A stretch of DNA of 64,000 nt from Klebsiella pneumoniae (GCA_943330855.2 CALQJI020000019.1:1-64000); one strand, 5' to 3'; positions 29,413 to 38,795 are shown, counted from the stretch's first letter. Made by a program: numbers and translations. Notes: a model not told the origin generated them from the letters alone.

Positions 29413-30612
29413 CTACGGAAGCGGGGGGCTTTCGAGCAGACGGAGCGTTGGCAGGACGGTGGCCGGTTCCGCCGTCTCGTCGGCGAAGAGGACCTTGATC
29501 GAGGAGAAGCGATCTCGCCGCCAGTGGTCCTCGCGCAGCAGCCAGTCGCGCACAAACTCGGCGGTGGTCTTGCGGCAATCTTCCCGGACGGAGGCGATGC
29601 GGCGCGGGTCGCCAGCGTGGCGCGTGAGATAAGGGGTGAGGCTGCGCTCCAATTCAGCCATCTGCTCCTTCGCGTCGAAACGCGCCCAGCCAGCCTCGGA
29701 ACGCTTCCGCATGGTTTCGGTGTGAATCGCCGGCGGCAGGGTTGGGCGAATCGCCGGCGCTCGCACGATGCAGGTGTTGCCGACTACCTCGAGCTTCCAC
29801 GGGTCACGGAGATTGAGGTGGAAACGGTAGGTAACCTCCATGGAAATCTCCGAGACGGTTTCACCAATGTAGAGCCAGCCAATGTTGCGCTCGTCCGCGC
29901 GAGTGCGTGTCTCGGTGGCTCGGGAGGTGGCGAGTTCGAGGTTGCCGCCGGGCGTTCGGTCCACTTTGGGCAACGCGGAGGTGAACGTCTCGGTGATGTG
30001 TCTCTGGCGAAACTTCGAGGCAATCCCACCCACACCGTCGAGCACCATCTTCGTCCCAAGGAGCAGCGTTCCGCACAGGAGCGACACGATAACGAGCTTC
30101 ACCCACCACGGTTCAATACGAGACGGGGCCGGGGGCGGGGGCGGGGCGGTGGGTGGTGGCGGGGGTGTTGCCATGGGCGGCGGTGGCGGCACAGGCGGAG
30201 AGCTGGCGATGACTTGGGCTTCGATGGGAATGGAGGACTGCCGCGCCTCACTCACCAACGGCCCGGCCGCTGTTGCGCGTTTCGCCCGCAGGATGCCCGC
30301 CCACGTCAGGAGCGCGAGGCCCACGGGAGTTCCCGTGATGGAGGTCGGCACGCCCGCGAGCACGCCGAGGAAAAAGCCCTTGGCGAGCGCTTTTCCCCAG
30401 TCATCGCGGTGGAGGAAACGCTGGATGAACAGCGTGGTGAAGGCGACGGAGAGAAAACTCAGCGGGATGGTGAGGAACCAGGTGAGCGCGACCCAATCGG
30501 CGAGCATCCACAGGTTGTCCACGAAGACCAGCGCGGCGGCGGCCAGTGGATGCACCGGCACATCGAAGCGGCGGACCGGCGTTGGCTCCGGCGATGCGGC
30601 GGGCTGACTCAT
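29413..30612 (-). CDS. Membrane protein of unknown function with proline-rich linker
   Basis: A 399-residue protein I do not recognise. The N-terminal part has two or three hydrophobic segments (about 30-62 and 82-107). A Pro-rich linker (SSPPVPPPPPMATPPPPP) then leads to another TM (WWVKLVIVSLLCGTLLLGT, about 167-186) and a 210-residue soluble domain with MEVTYRFHLNLRDPWKLEVV and RKRSEAGWARFDAKEQMAEL. The soluble part vaguely recalls DUF4230-like proteins, but I see no diagnostic motif. Upstream, 15 bp away on the same strand, is a small unknown gene, so they may be co-transcribed. Confidence 0.7.
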   Translation of the reverse strand: MSQPAASPEPTPVRRFDVPVHPLAAAALVFVDNLWMLADWVALTWFLTIPLSFLSVAFTTLFIQRFLHRDDWGKALAKGFFLGVLAGVPTSITGTPVGLALLTWAGILRAKRATAAGPLVSEARQSSIPIEAQVIASSPPVPPPPPMATPPPPPTAPPPPPAPSRIEPWWVKLVIVSLLCGTLLLGTKMVLDGVGGIASKFRQRHITETFTSALPKVDRTPGGNLELATSRATETRTRADERNIGWLYIGETVSEISMEVTYRFHLNLRDPWKLEVVGNTCIVRAPAIRPTLPPAIHTETMRKRSEAGWARFDAKEQMAELERSLTPYLTRHAGDPRRIASVREDCRKTTAEFVRDWLLREDHWRRDRFSSIKVLFADETAEPATVLPTLRLLESPPLP

Positions 30613-30627
30613 GATGTGCCGCGAAAT

Positions 30628-30945
30628 TTACCTCGCAGGCGCGTCTGGCTCAACTGTGGAAACGGGCTCGCCCGCCGGAGATTCCGGGGCTTGAAAGAGT
30701 TCAGGGTGGTCATTCTGCTGCGGCACGGTGGCGGTGATGGCCGCCACATCGGCCAGGTTCACAGCGAATACGCCGACAGGCGCGTCATTGGAGGCGCCGT
30801 CCACAACGGCATAGGCGCGGTGGGCCTTCACGTTGATGTCGAGGAACTGGAGATAGTCGCGCATCAACTGGTCATCGGCCAGCGCGGTGTCCACGTAGCC
30901 AGTGCCGTTGTTGAGGTTCTTCAGATAGATAGTGAAATAGACCAT
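30628..30945 (-). CDS. Small hypothetical protein
   Basis: A 105-residue soluble protein, MVYFTIYLKNLNNGTGYVDT..., with no recognisable family. It has a plausible beta-alpha pattern (YAVVDGASNDAPVGVFAVNL) and an acidic, Pro-rich C terminus (ELFQAPESPAGEPVS). Support for coding is the compact spacing (15 bp) to the following gene and a well-formed ATG start. It could be an adaptor for the downstream membrane protein; that is speculation. Confidence 0.6.
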   Translation of the reverse strand: MVYFTIYLKNLNNGTGYVDTALADDQLMRDYLQFLDINVKAHRAYAVVDGASNDAPVGVFAVNLADVAAITATVPQQNDHPELFQAPESPAGEPVSTVEPDAPAR

Positions 30946-31077
30946 ATCGGGTGAGGTGCGTTAGGAAGGGAGGTAACACGAACACACCACGGCTGAAGCC
31001 ATGGCCCAGGTCGCTTTCCACTCCGTGTTTGTTCCGTGTTTCATCCGAGGCTTAACAACTGCGTTGCGTAGTGCGGT

Positions 31078-31839
31078 TCACTGTCCAGCCAGCACGGACT
31101 CAATCTTGCGCCGCAGGTCGGCGTTCACCTCTTCGGGCGAGCGGTCGGCGTCCACGATGTCGAAGCCGTAGGTGGCTTGGAGGCGGGTGAATTGCCGGGC
31201 CATGAGGGCCTGATACTTCAGGAAGCTGTCGAACATGTCGCGCGACAGGCCGAGGTCCATGCCGCTCTCCCAGTAGTCGAGGGCCTTGCTCTTGGCGAAG
31301 GTCCGCTGCACGAGTTGCTCGGGCGTGATGTTCAGGTAGAAGACCGCGTCGGGCACGAGGGCGATGCCGTAGAGGTTTTTTAACCACGCCTCGTCCATGC
31401 CACGCACGAGGTCGCGGGCCATGAGGGTGTAGATGTAACGGTCGGCGAGGACCATGAACCCAGCCTTGAGCGCGGGGAGCATGATGTTTTCAACCTGGTC
31501 GGCGAAGTCCGTGGCGTAGAAGAGGCTCAGGGTGGTGCGGCTCAGGATGTTGCCAGCTTGCGCCTTCTCCAGTTCCTCGCTGACGAGGTCGGAGCGCTTG
31601 AGGCCGACTTGCACGGTGGCGTGGCCGCTGCCTTCGAGCCACTCGACGAGTTGGGCGATTTGGGTGGAGCGCCCGGAGCCGTCCGCTCCCTCGACGACGA
31701 TGAGCTTGCCGCGCAGTTTCTCCTCGTCCACGCCGGGAATGCCCTCGCCGTAGAAGCGCTTGAGCGTGGGCTTGGGGATGACGACCTCCGGCGTGCGGGG
31801 CGCGGGTGCGAGGCGTTTGACTTTGCGCGGGGTGGGCAT
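31078..31839 (-). CDS. Thymidylate kinase-like protein with Arg in the P-loop
   Basis: A 253-residue protein of the dTMP kinase family, with an extra N-terminal region of about 45 residues. The P-loop reads GADGSGRST, so the invariant Walker A Lys is Arg. The DRY motif (LADRYIYTLMARD) and the segment YWESGMDLGLSRDMFDSF are present. The Arg should weaken or change ATP binding, so this may be a pseudo-kinase partner of the next gene, which has an intact P-loop. The start can be the ATG at 31839 or the GTG at 31845 that overlaps the upstream stop (GTGA). It is the second gene of the tandem pair. Confidence 0.85.
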   Translation of the reverse strand: MPTPRKVKRLAPAPRTPEVVIPKPTLKRFYGEGIPGVDEEKLRGKLIVVEGADGSGRSTQIAQLVEWLEGSGHATVQVGLKRSDLVSEELEKAQAGNILSRTTLSLFYATDFADQVENIMLPALKAGFMVLADRYIYTLMARDLVRGMDEAWLKNLYGIALVPDAVFYLNITPEQLVQRTFAKSKALDYWESGMDLGLSRDMFDSFLKYQALMARQFTRLQATYGFDIVDADRSPEEVNADLRRKIESVLAGQ

Positions 31840-31841
31840 GG

Positions 31842-32525
31842 TCACGCTTTCTGGAGGGCGAAGGACGGCAGGTCGATGCGATCAGCGACGAGCTTGCGCA
31901 CGATGGATTGCTGCGTCTCGATGGTCTCGTTCGCGTCAATTACGTTGAAGGAGAACTCGCGGCTCATGGCGAGGTATTGCTCCAGCATCCGGCCTTGGAA
32001 GATGCGGAAGCTCTCGCCGGGGTCGGTGGAGAAACCCATGTCCATGCCGGCCTCGAAATATTTCAGCTCGGGGCGTCCGTCGAGGATGCGGTTCAAGGAC
32101 ACTTCCAAGTCCGCGCGGAAGAAGAACGTCATGTCCGGCAGCGCGGCGAAGCTGTAAAGGCCGCGCACCCATTCCGGCGGGCAGGTGCGCACCACATCGC
32201 GCGCGAAGGCCGTGAAGATGTAGCGGTCGCAGAGCACGAGATAGCCCGCGCGGAGCAACGGCACGAGCTGGCGCTCGTAGCGGTCGGCGAAGTCCGTGGC
32301 GTGGATGAGGCTGAACGTGGTGGGCGTGAGCAGGGTCATCTTCTTGCCCTTGCTGGTGGCGGACTTGACCAACTCGGAGGAGTTCCACTCGCTGAAGAAG
32401 ACCTTCAAGCCCAGCAGCTCCAGCCAGCGTTTGAGCAGGTAGATTTGCGTGGATTTGCCGGAGCCGTCCAAGCCCTCCACCGCGATGAGGCGGCCGGGGA
32501 AACCAAGTTGTGCGAATGTCTTCAT
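31842..32525 (-). CDS. Thymidylate kinase-like protein
   Basis: A 227-residue P-loop kinase: EGLDGSGKST (residues 17-26), DRY motif LCDRYIFTAFARD and a shared family segment YFEAGMDMGFSTDPGESF. It would phosphorylate dTMP to dTDP, or a related nucleotide. It is a diverged duplicate of the adjacent downstream gene: both have the unusual ..SGMD(L/M)G(L/F)S / AGMDMGFS segment, not typical of E. coli Tmk. Whether this is the cell's essential Tmk is unknown. The start ATG is at 32525. Confidence 0.87.
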   Translation of the reverse strand: MKTFAQLGFPGRLIAVEGLDGSGKSTQIYLLKRWLELLGLKVFFSEWNSSELVKSATSKGKKMTLLTPTTFSLIHATDFADRYERQLVPLLRAGYLVLCDRYIFTAFARDVVRTCPPEWVRGLYSFAALPDMTFFFRADLEVSLNRILDGRPELKYFEAGMDMGFSTDPGESFRIFQGRMLEQYLAMSREFSFNVIDANETIETQQSIVRKLVADRIDLPSFALQKA

Positions 32526-32586
32526 CTCTTTCAGAGCGCGGGGAGATTTAGCGGCAGGGCAGGGGAACTCAACGCCTTTTTCCTGC

Positions 32587-33240
32587 TCAACGCAGGCCGA
32601 ACACCGAAGCCATCAGCCCGAGGGTTCCGTAAATCAGGAAGCCCAGCGCGGCGCGCACGGCGGGAATGTTGATGACCACCAGCACGGCGATGAAGCCAAA
32701 TTGGTAGAAGCGCATATACGTCTCCTGACTCATGCCGATGAGGTTCTTCAAGATGTGCGAGCCGTCCAGCGGCGGGATGGGGATGAGGTTGAAGAAGCAC
32801 AGACCAAGGCTCATGGCCGCCGCCCGGATGCTGGCTTCCACCATGCCGTCCACGCCGGTGAGCACGCCGACCTTCGCCAGGGCGACGAGCGCGAAGGCCA
32901 GGATGAAGTTCACCGTCGGCCCGGCCACGGTGACGAGCGTGTCGTCAATGCGCGGGCGGCGGAGGTTGGAGATGTTCACCGGCACGGGCCGTCCCCAGCC
33001 GATGATGAAGCCGGCGAGCGCCGGGTTCGACAGCGCGACGAACGAGGCCATCAGCGGCAGCACCACGGTGCCGATGAATTCCATGTGCGCGATGGGATTG
33101 ATGGTGACGCGGCCCTCGTTGTAGGCCGTGTTGTCGCCGCACTTCCACGCCACCCATGCGTGCCCCCACTCGTGCAGCGTGATCAGTGGCACGAAGATCA
33201 GGTAACCCAGCAGCACGTTGAAGATGTCCGATTGACTCAT
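32587..33240 (-). CDS. Site-2 protease (M50) family membrane protein
   Basis: A 217-residue polytopic zinc protease. The metal-binding motif HEWGH (HExxH, about residues 23-27) is on the first TM, and NLIPIPPLDGSHIL supplies the third ligand Asp. About five TM segments are predicted. It has no PDZ domain, so it is the short SpoIVFB-like type rather than RseP. It probably cleaves a membrane-bound substrate; none can be named. It lies 61 bp upstream of the thymidylate-kinase pair on the same strand. Confidence 0.92.
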   Translation of the reverse strand: MSQSDIFNVLLGYLIFVPLITLHEWGHAWVAWKCGDNTAYNEGRVTINPIAHMEFIGTVVLPLMASFVALSNPALAGFIIGWGRPVPVNISNLRRPRIDDTLVTVAGPTVNFILAFALVALAKVGVLTGVDGMVEASIRAAAMSLGLCFFNLIPIPPLDGSHILKNLIGMSQETYMRFYQFGFIAVLVVINIPAVRAALGFLIYGTLGLMASVFGLR

Positions 33241-33344
33241 TGGGGGCGGAAGCTAGCCGAGGCCGAGCCAAAGCCCAAGCGGAAGTCAGCGCGACCTGCG
33301 ACTGGCGGTTTGCTTCTCCAGTCAGGTCGGCTCACGATTCGAGC

Positions 33345-35456
33345 ATGCGTTCCCTCGTTGTCGTTGTCATCGCCGTCGTGCTGGCGGGTTGCGCTGCTCC
33401 CGGCGTGCGGCACGGCGGCAGCCGTGCGCCGTTGGATGTAGAAGGCGTGTGGCCCAAGCTCCCCGAGCGCGATGGCTCCGTCCTCATCCCCGCGCAGGAA
33501 TGGCCGCTGCGCCCCGGCCCGCGCGAGGTGCGTGTGCAAGTGCATTATCCGGATGGCACGCGCGCCAGCATCGGCCCGCGCACGGGCATCTTCCTCACGC
33601 TGCACAACTGGGGCGGCACCGACTGCGCGGGCACGGCGAACCCGGCGGCACTCGCCCGTGAGTTTAACTGCGTCGCGCTGTGCGTGAACTATCTGCAAAG
33701 CGGCCCCAAGGATTCCATCGAAGGCCCGGAGCCTTACGACTTCGGCTGGCTGCAAGGCCTCGACGCCTTGCGCGCGCTGTGGCTCGTGTTCCACGAACTC
33801 GACACCACGAAGACTCCGTTCGCACGCGGACGCATCTTTGCCACCGGCGGCTCCGGCGGCGGCAACGTCACGCTTATGGCCAACAAGCTTGCGCCGCGCA
33901 CCTTCACCGCCGTCGTGGATATGTGCGGCATGAAGAAACTCAGCGACGCGCTTGCTTACAATCTCCCCGCCGCCGGTGGCCTCAACGCCCGCTGGAGCCG
34001 CGACTTCACCAACGCTAATTACCTCTCTCCCGGCTCCCAGGAAATCCGCTTCGTCGGCCATCCCGCACACCTCGCTGAGATGAAGCGCCTCGGCACGTCG
34101 GCGAAGGTTTTCTCCGTCCACGGCGTGGACGACCGGACCTGCCTCGCCGACGGGCAGGAGATGGTCGCGAACATGGCGCACGCCGGATTGGACATCGTGC
34201 CCATCTGGGTGACGAAGGAGATGGTGGACGGCAAGGTATTCGCCTCCACGGGCCATTCACTCGGCAGCCGCACCCTCATCCCCGGCCACGTCGCCGGGAA
34301 GTATCTGCACGCCGATAGCGCCGATGCACTTGAGCGCAGGACGCCAACGGACTTCGAGTGCCGTGACGAAGTCCGATACGCCACGACCGACGGTGCGTTT
34401 GTAGTCTCCTACGCACGGGGCTATCCCGTCGGACGCTTCGAGGTCGCGTCGCCCACGCCTGCATACCCGGACCGCTTAGATGTGATGCGAGTTATGGCCG
34501 CCGATGGAAAGAGTCGCACGGCGAAGAAGCCGTCCGAGTGGGAGCCGCGCCGCCAGCACATCGCTGCTGCGTTGGAGCGCGTGATGGGGTCGTTTCCCAA
34601 CCCCGCCAAACGTGTCGCGCTCGATGTGAAGGTGCTGGAGGAAGTGAAGCTCGAAGGCGGCTTGCTGCGACGGAAGTTGAGCTACCAGAGCGACGCCACT
34701 GACCGCGTCACCGCGTATCTCTTCCTGCCTGAAGCCAGCACGAGACTGAAGAGCCCCGCCGTCCTCTGCCTCCACCAGACCACCCGCGCCGGCAAAGCCG
34801 AGTCTGCCGGCATCACGCCCAACCCGCTCCAATACGCACTCGACCTCGCGCGCCGAGGCTACGTCACGCTCGCGCCCGACTACCCGAGTTTCGGCGATTC
34901 CAAATATGACTTCGACCCACGCCACGGCTACGCCAGCGGCACCATGAAGGCCATCTGGGACAACGTCCGAGCGGTGGACTTGCTCACGTCGCTGACCGAA
35001 GTGGACCCCACGCGCATCGGCGTGCTCGGCCACTCGCTCGGCGGGCACAACGCGATGTTCACCGCCGTCTTTGAGCCGCGCCTGCGCGTCATCGTGTCGA
35101 GCTGCGGCTTCACCACCTTCCGCAAGGACGACCTGCCAAGCTGGACGGGCAAGGTCTATATGCCGCGCATCGCGAGCGAGTTTGGCAACGACGCAGCGAA
35201 GGTGCCGTTCGACTTCCCGGAGATAGTCGCTGCGCTCGCGCCGCGCCCGTTCCTCGCGGTCGCGGCCGAGCAGGACAGTGACTTCGACGTGTCCGGCGTG
35301 CGCGACGTGCTGGCCGTCGCGCGCAAGGTGTATGGCCTTCACGGCAATACGGCGAACATCGCTGGCTACTATCCGAAAGCTCCGCACTCTTTCCCCGAGG
35401 ACGCGCGCAAAGTTGCATCCGAGTTTTTCGACCAGCACCTGCGAGGTGCGAAGTAG
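33345..35456 (+). CDS. Lipoprotein with two fused alpha/beta hydrolase domains
   Basis: A 703-residue protein starting at the ATG at 33345, with a lipobox (VVVVIAVVLAGCAAPG; lipidated Cys at residue 15). Domain 1 (about 40-360) resembles DUF2920-type hydrolases: nucleophile elbow TGGSGGGN and acid candidate SVHGVDDRT. Domain 2 (about 375-700) is dienelactone-hydrolase/acetyl-xylan-esterase-like: GHSLGGHNAMF nucleophile, FLAVAAEQDSDFD and catalytic His in YPKAPHSFPED. Both domains look complete, which suggests a bifunctional esterase at the outer membrane or periplasmic face. Single-domain homologues are common, so the fusion is notable. Downstream is ispD, unrelated. Confidence 0.85.
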   Translation: MRSLVVVVIAVVLAGCAAPGVRHGGSRAPLDVEGVWPKLPERDGSVLIPAQEWPLRPGPREVRVQVHYPDGTRASIGPRTGIFLTLHNWGGTDCAGTANPAALAREFNCVALCVNYLQSGPKDSIEGPEPYDFGWLQGLDALRALWLVFHELDTTKTPFARGRIFATGGSGGGNVTLMANKLAPRTFTAVVDMCGMKKLSDALAYNLPAAGGLNARWSRDFTNANYLSPGSQEIRFVGHPAHLAEMKRLGTSAKVFSVHGVDDRTCLADGQEMVANMAHAGLDIVPIWVTKEMVDGKVFASTGHSLGSRTLIPGHVAGKYLHADSADALERRTPTDFECRDEVRYATTDGAFVVSYARGYPVGRFEVASPTPAYPDRLDVMRVMAADGKSRTAKKPSEWEPRRQHIAAALERVMGSFPNPAKRVALDVKVLEEVKLEGGLLRRKLSYQSDATDRVTAYLFLPEASTRLKSPAVLCLHQTTRAGKAESAGITPNPLQYALDLARRGYVTLAPDYPSFGDSKYDFDPRHGYASGTMKAIWDNVRAVDLLTSLTEVDPTRIGVLGHSLGGHNAMFTAVFEPRLRVIVSSCGFTTFRKDDLPSWTGKVYMPRIASEFGNDAAKVPFDFPEIVAALAPRPFLAVAAEQDSDFDVSGVRDVLAVARKVYGLHGNTANIAGYYPKAPHSFPEDARKVASEFFDQHLRGAK

Positions 35457-35535
35457 GGCAAGCGCGTTGGGGCGCATTTGTCCGTAATGTCAGGCGGGTT
35501 GCGCGCCCCACTCCACATGTCTAGCCTCCTCGCCT

Positions 35536-36255
35536 GTGGACACGCACCACGCACCACTCAGCACGCATCACGTCACCGCCGTCATCGTCGCCGCCGGCTC
35601 CGGCACGCGCATGGGGCCGGGCGTGGACAAGCTTTTCCTCGAAGTCGCCGGTCGCCCCATCGTGGCGCACACGTGGGCGCGCTTCGACGCGGCGGCGTGC
35701 ATTGACGACCTCGTGTTGGTCGTGCGCGACGGGATGCAGGAGGAGTTCCGCAAGCTCGCGGTTGAGTCTGGTTTCACGAAACCATTCCGCCTGACCGTCG
35801 GCGGCAAGGAGCGGCAGGACTCGGTCTGGAACGGCTTGCAAGCGCTGGCGCAGGATTGCGAAATCGTCGCTATCCAAGACGGCGCGCGGCCCTGCACGAG
35901 CTTGGTCGTCATCGAGGCAACCATCGCAGCGGCCTGCGAGACGGGCGCGGCCGTCGCGGCGCAGCGCGTGACAGACACGATCAAGGAATCCGACGGTGGG
36001 ACGCTCGTGGCGAAGCACATTGACCGTTCGCGTCTGTGGGCCGTGCAGACGCCGCAGGTGTTCCGCGCGGAGGTGATTCGCCGCGCGCTGGCAGCGGTGC
36101 GCGAGCGCGGGGTGATCGTGACGGATGACACGGCGGCGTGTGAGTTGATCGGCCAACCGGTGGCGTTGGTGGAGAGCCGGGAGCCGAATCCGAAGGCAAC
36201 TTCGCCGGCGGACCTGCTCTATTTGGGGCTGCTCCTCAAAAGGTTGAACGGCTGA
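35536..36255 (+). CDS. ispD: 2-C-methyl-D-erythritol 4-phosphate cytidylyltransferase
   Basis: A 239-residue IspD: CTP-binding loop VIVAAGSGTRMGPGVDKLFL, LTVGGKERQDSVWNGL, DGARP and TDDTAACEL. It forms CDP-ME in the non-mevalonate isoprenoid pathway. The start is a GTG at 35536, about 10 residues upstream of the first conserved strand. The gene is followed by a CtpA-type protease and tsaD on the same strand, spaced 87 bp and 5 bp. Confidence 0.94.
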   Translation: MDTHHAPLSTHHVTAVIVAAGSGTRMGPGVDKLFLEVAGRPIVAHTWARFDAAACIDDLVLVVRDGMQEEFRKLAVESGFTKPFRLTVGGKERQDSVWNGLQALAQDCEIVAIQDGARPCTSLVVIEATIAAACETGAAVAAQRVTDTIKESDGGTLVAKHIDRSRLWAVQTPQVFRAEVIRRALAAVRERGVIVTDDTAACELIGQPVALVESREPNPKATSPADLLYLGLLLKRLNG

Positions 36256-36342
36256 CGTGGGCGGCTAGTCCACTCCTCGGCCTGCGGTGAAGCCCTCACT
36301 TGCCAAGCATTTCGGTGGCTCCTAACGTCGGCCAATAGAATT

Positions 36343-37698
36343 ATGAAACGCCGCTTCTTCATCGGATTGCTCATGGCCGTGCTCGGCCTGAACCTCCTCT
36401 TCGGCACGCGGCTCTATCTCGCGCACGCCGAGACCGCCGCCAAGGAAAATGCCTACGAGAACATCGAGCTGTTCACCCGCGTGCTGGAAACTATCCGGCA
36501 GAACTACGTGGACGGCGGAAAAATTTCCTACCAGCAGCTCATCCAGGCCGCGCTCAAAGGCATGGTCAGCTCGCTCGACCCGCACAGCGAGTTCATGGAG
36601 GCGCGCAAGTATGACGACATGAGGAAGGACACCGAGGGCGCGTTCGGCGGCGTGGGGATCGTCTTGGGCGTGCGGACCAACGGTGCCAGCAAGGGCGTCA
36701 CGCTCACGGTCTCCGAGACGATGGATGGCACGCCCGCCAGCAAAGGCGGCATCAAGCCCGGAGATCGCATCGTCAAGATCAACGGCCAGACCACGGAGAA
36801 GTTCACCATTGATGACGCCGTCCGCCGGCTGCGAGGTAAGAAGGGCACGGAAGTCACCGTCACCATCGCCCGGCCCGCGATCGAGCAGGAACTGGAGATT
36901 AAACTCATGCGCGACACGATCAGCGTGCCCAGCGTGCGCGATGTCGTCGGGACCAGTGAGTTCAAGCTCGACGAAAATAAGATCGGCTACGTGCGGCTAC
37001 GGCAGTTCGGCGAGAAGACCGCCGACGAGTTGGAAGCCGCGCTGGTCAAGATGGAGAAGGCCGGCATGAAGGGCTTGATGATGGATTTGCGCGACAACCC
37101 CGGCGGCTTGCTGGACCAAGCGGTGAAGGTGTCCGAGAAGTTCCTCCCGCGCGGCCAGCTCGTCGTCTCCACCGAGGCGAGGCAGATCGCGGACATCCAA
37201 AAGTTCACCGCGTCCGGGCGCAATCCGCGTCCCCTGTTGCCGATGGTCATCCTCATGAACGGCGGCAGCGCGAGCGCGTCGGAGATCGTCGCCGGCTGCT
37301 TGCAGGACTTGAAGCGCGCCGTGGTGCTGGGTGAGCAGAGTTTCGGCAAAGGTTCCGTGCAGAGCATTCTCCCGCTCTCCGATGGCTCTGCGCTGCGGCT
37401 CACGACGGCGAAGTATTACACCCCCAGCCACAAGGTCATCCACGAGAAGGGCATCACGCCCGATGTGGCCGTGGCGATGTCCGCAGACGAGGAGCGCTAC
37501 TACGCCATCAAGCGCTCCGGCGCACCGCTCGACGCGCTCGACGAAAAGGAGCGCGAACTGGTGGCCAAGGCCCGCGACCTCCAGCTCGACCGCGCCACCG
37601 ATATGCTCAAGGGCATCCTCCTCTACGACAAACAGGGCAAGCCCGTGGGCAAGGTGGCGGCGCAAGCGGCCGCCGAACCCGCGAACGCGAAGAAGTAG
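36343..37698 (+). CDS. S41 family C-terminal processing protease (CtpA-like)
   Basis: A 451-residue periplasmic serine protease. The N-terminal signal/anchor is RRFFIGLLMAVLGLNLLFGT. A PDZ domain follows (about 95-180; GVGIVLGV, GGIKPGDRIVKINGQ). The catalytic region has NGGSASASEIVAG (Ser) and GEQSFGKGSVQS (Lys), the Ser-Lys dyad of tail-specific proteases. It trims or degrades envelope proteins; no specific substrate is implied here. The start is the ATG at 36343. It lies 5 bp before the tsaD start, so it is probably in one transcript. Confidence 0.93.
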   Translation: MKRRFFIGLLMAVLGLNLLFGTRLYLAHAETAAKENAYENIELFTRVLETIRQNYVDGGKISYQQLIQAALKGMVSSLDPHSEFMEARKYDDMRKDTEGAFGGVGIVLGVRTNGASKGVTLTVSETMDGTPASKGGIKPGDRIVKINGQTTEKFTIDDAVRRLRGKKGTEVTVTIARPAIEQELEIKLMRDTISVPSVRDVVGTSEFKLDENKIGYVRLRQFGEKTADELEAALVKMEKAGMKGLMMDLRDNPGGLLDQAVKVSEKFLPRGQLVVSTEARQIADIQKFTASGRNPRPLLPMVILMNGGSASASEIVAGCLQDLKRAVVLGEQSFGKGSVQSILPLSDGSALRLTTAKYYTPSHKVIHEKGITPDVAVAMSADEERYYAIKRSGAPLDALDEKERELVAKARDLQLDRATDMLKGILLYDKQGKPVGKVAAQAAAEPANAKK

Positions 37699-37703
37699 TC
37701 GCG

Positions 37704-38759
37704 GTGCTCCTCGCCCTCGAATCCTCCTGTGACGAAACCAGCGTCGCCATCGTCCACGACGGACGCGTGCTGGCGAACGTCGTCGCCTCGCAAATCAAGC
37801 TTCACGCCGAATACGGCGGGGTCGTCCCGGAGCTGGCGACGCGTGAGCATCTACGAAATCTGATTCCAGTTACCACCGCCGCGCTCCAGGGCGCGAATGC
37901 CCAACTCGCCCAACTCACCGCCATCGCGGCCACCCTTGGCCCTGGCTTGCCGCAGGCGTTGATGATTGGCGCGCGCGCGGCGCAGGCGATGGCCTTCGCC
38001 CTGCGCAAACCCTTCTTCGGTATCCACCACCACGAGGCGCATCTCTACTCGCCGTGGATTACCGTCGCCCCGCCGCCCGCCTCCAGCCCCCAGACCACAG
38101 GCACGCTTCGGGCTGACTTCGCGAGCTTCCAGCCGAACGTTTCCCTCATCGTCAGCGGTGGCCACACGATGATTGTCTTCGTCAAGGCGGAGCTGAAGCA
38201 CCAACTCCTCGGCAGCACCGTCGACGACGCCGCGGGCGAGTGTTTCGACAAGGCCGCCAAGCTCATGGGCCTGCCGTATCCCGGCGGCCCGGAGCTGGAC
38301 GCACTCGCCGAGCAGGGCGATCCGAACGCGTTCGACTTCCCGCGCCCGATGATTCGCGAGCGGCACGACGAATTTAGCTTCAGTGGCCTGAAGACCTCGG
38401 TGCGCTACTTCCTTCGTGACCAGCCCTTCATCCTCGACGACCCCGAGAGCGTCCGCGACCTCTGCGCCAGCGTGCGCGCGGCCATCGTGGATGTGCTGGT
38501 GACCAAGACCGTGCGGGCGGCGAAGCGCCTGGGCGTGCCGTGCGTGACCGCTTCCGGCGGCGTGACGTGCAACCGTGCGCTGCGCAAACAACTTGCCGAA
38601 GCCTGCGCCAGCAATGGGCTCACGCTTCGGCTCGCCGACAAATCTCTTTGCACGGACAACGCGGCGATGGTGGGCATCCTCGCGGAGCGCAAGCTCCAGC
38701 ACGGCGTCGCACCGACCTCCTTGGATGAGGAAGTGAAGCCGAGCTGGCCGCTCGTCTAA
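37704..38759 (+). CDS. tsaD: tRNA N6-adenosine threonylcarbamoyltransferase
   Basis: A 351-residue TsaD (Kae1/Qri7): ESSCDETSVAIV at the N terminus, YGGVVPELATREH, metal motif HHEAHLYSPW, LIVSGGHTMIV and FSFSGLKTSVRY. It transfers the threonylcarbamoyl group to A37 of ANN-decoding tRNAs. The GTG start (37704) is inferred from MLLALESSCDE, with the previous stop 5 bp upstream. An insertion TVAPPPASSPQTTGTL after the HHEAH motif is lineage-specific low-complexity sequence. The family length is otherwise normal. Confidence 0.95.
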   Translation: MLLALESSCDETSVAIVHDGRVLANVVASQIKLHAEYGGVVPELATREHLRNLIPVTTAALQGANAQLAQLTAIAATLGPGLPQALMIGARAAQAMAFALRKPFFGIHHHEAHLYSPWITVAPPPASSPQTTGTLRADFASFQPNVSLIVSGGHTMIVFVKAELKHQLLGSTVDDAAGECFDKAAKLMGLPYPGGPELDALAEQGDPNAFDFPRPMIRERHDEFSFSGLKTSVRYFLRDQPFILDDPESVRDLCASVRAAIVDVLVTKTVRAAKRLGVPCVTASGGVTCNRALRKQLAEACASNGLTLRLADKSLCTDNAAMVGILAERKLQHGVAPTSLDEEVKPSWPLV

Positions 38760-38795
38760 AGCCCCTCCGGCACGCCGGTCCGCACCCCGTCGGCT

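Noticed and set aside
29026-30954. Long + strand ORF (642 codons) across the esterase and the membrane-protein genes
   Set aside because: It has no domain pattern, is rich in Arg/Gly as expected for antisense of GC-rich coding DNA, and lies opposite genes with clear signal peptides and motifs.
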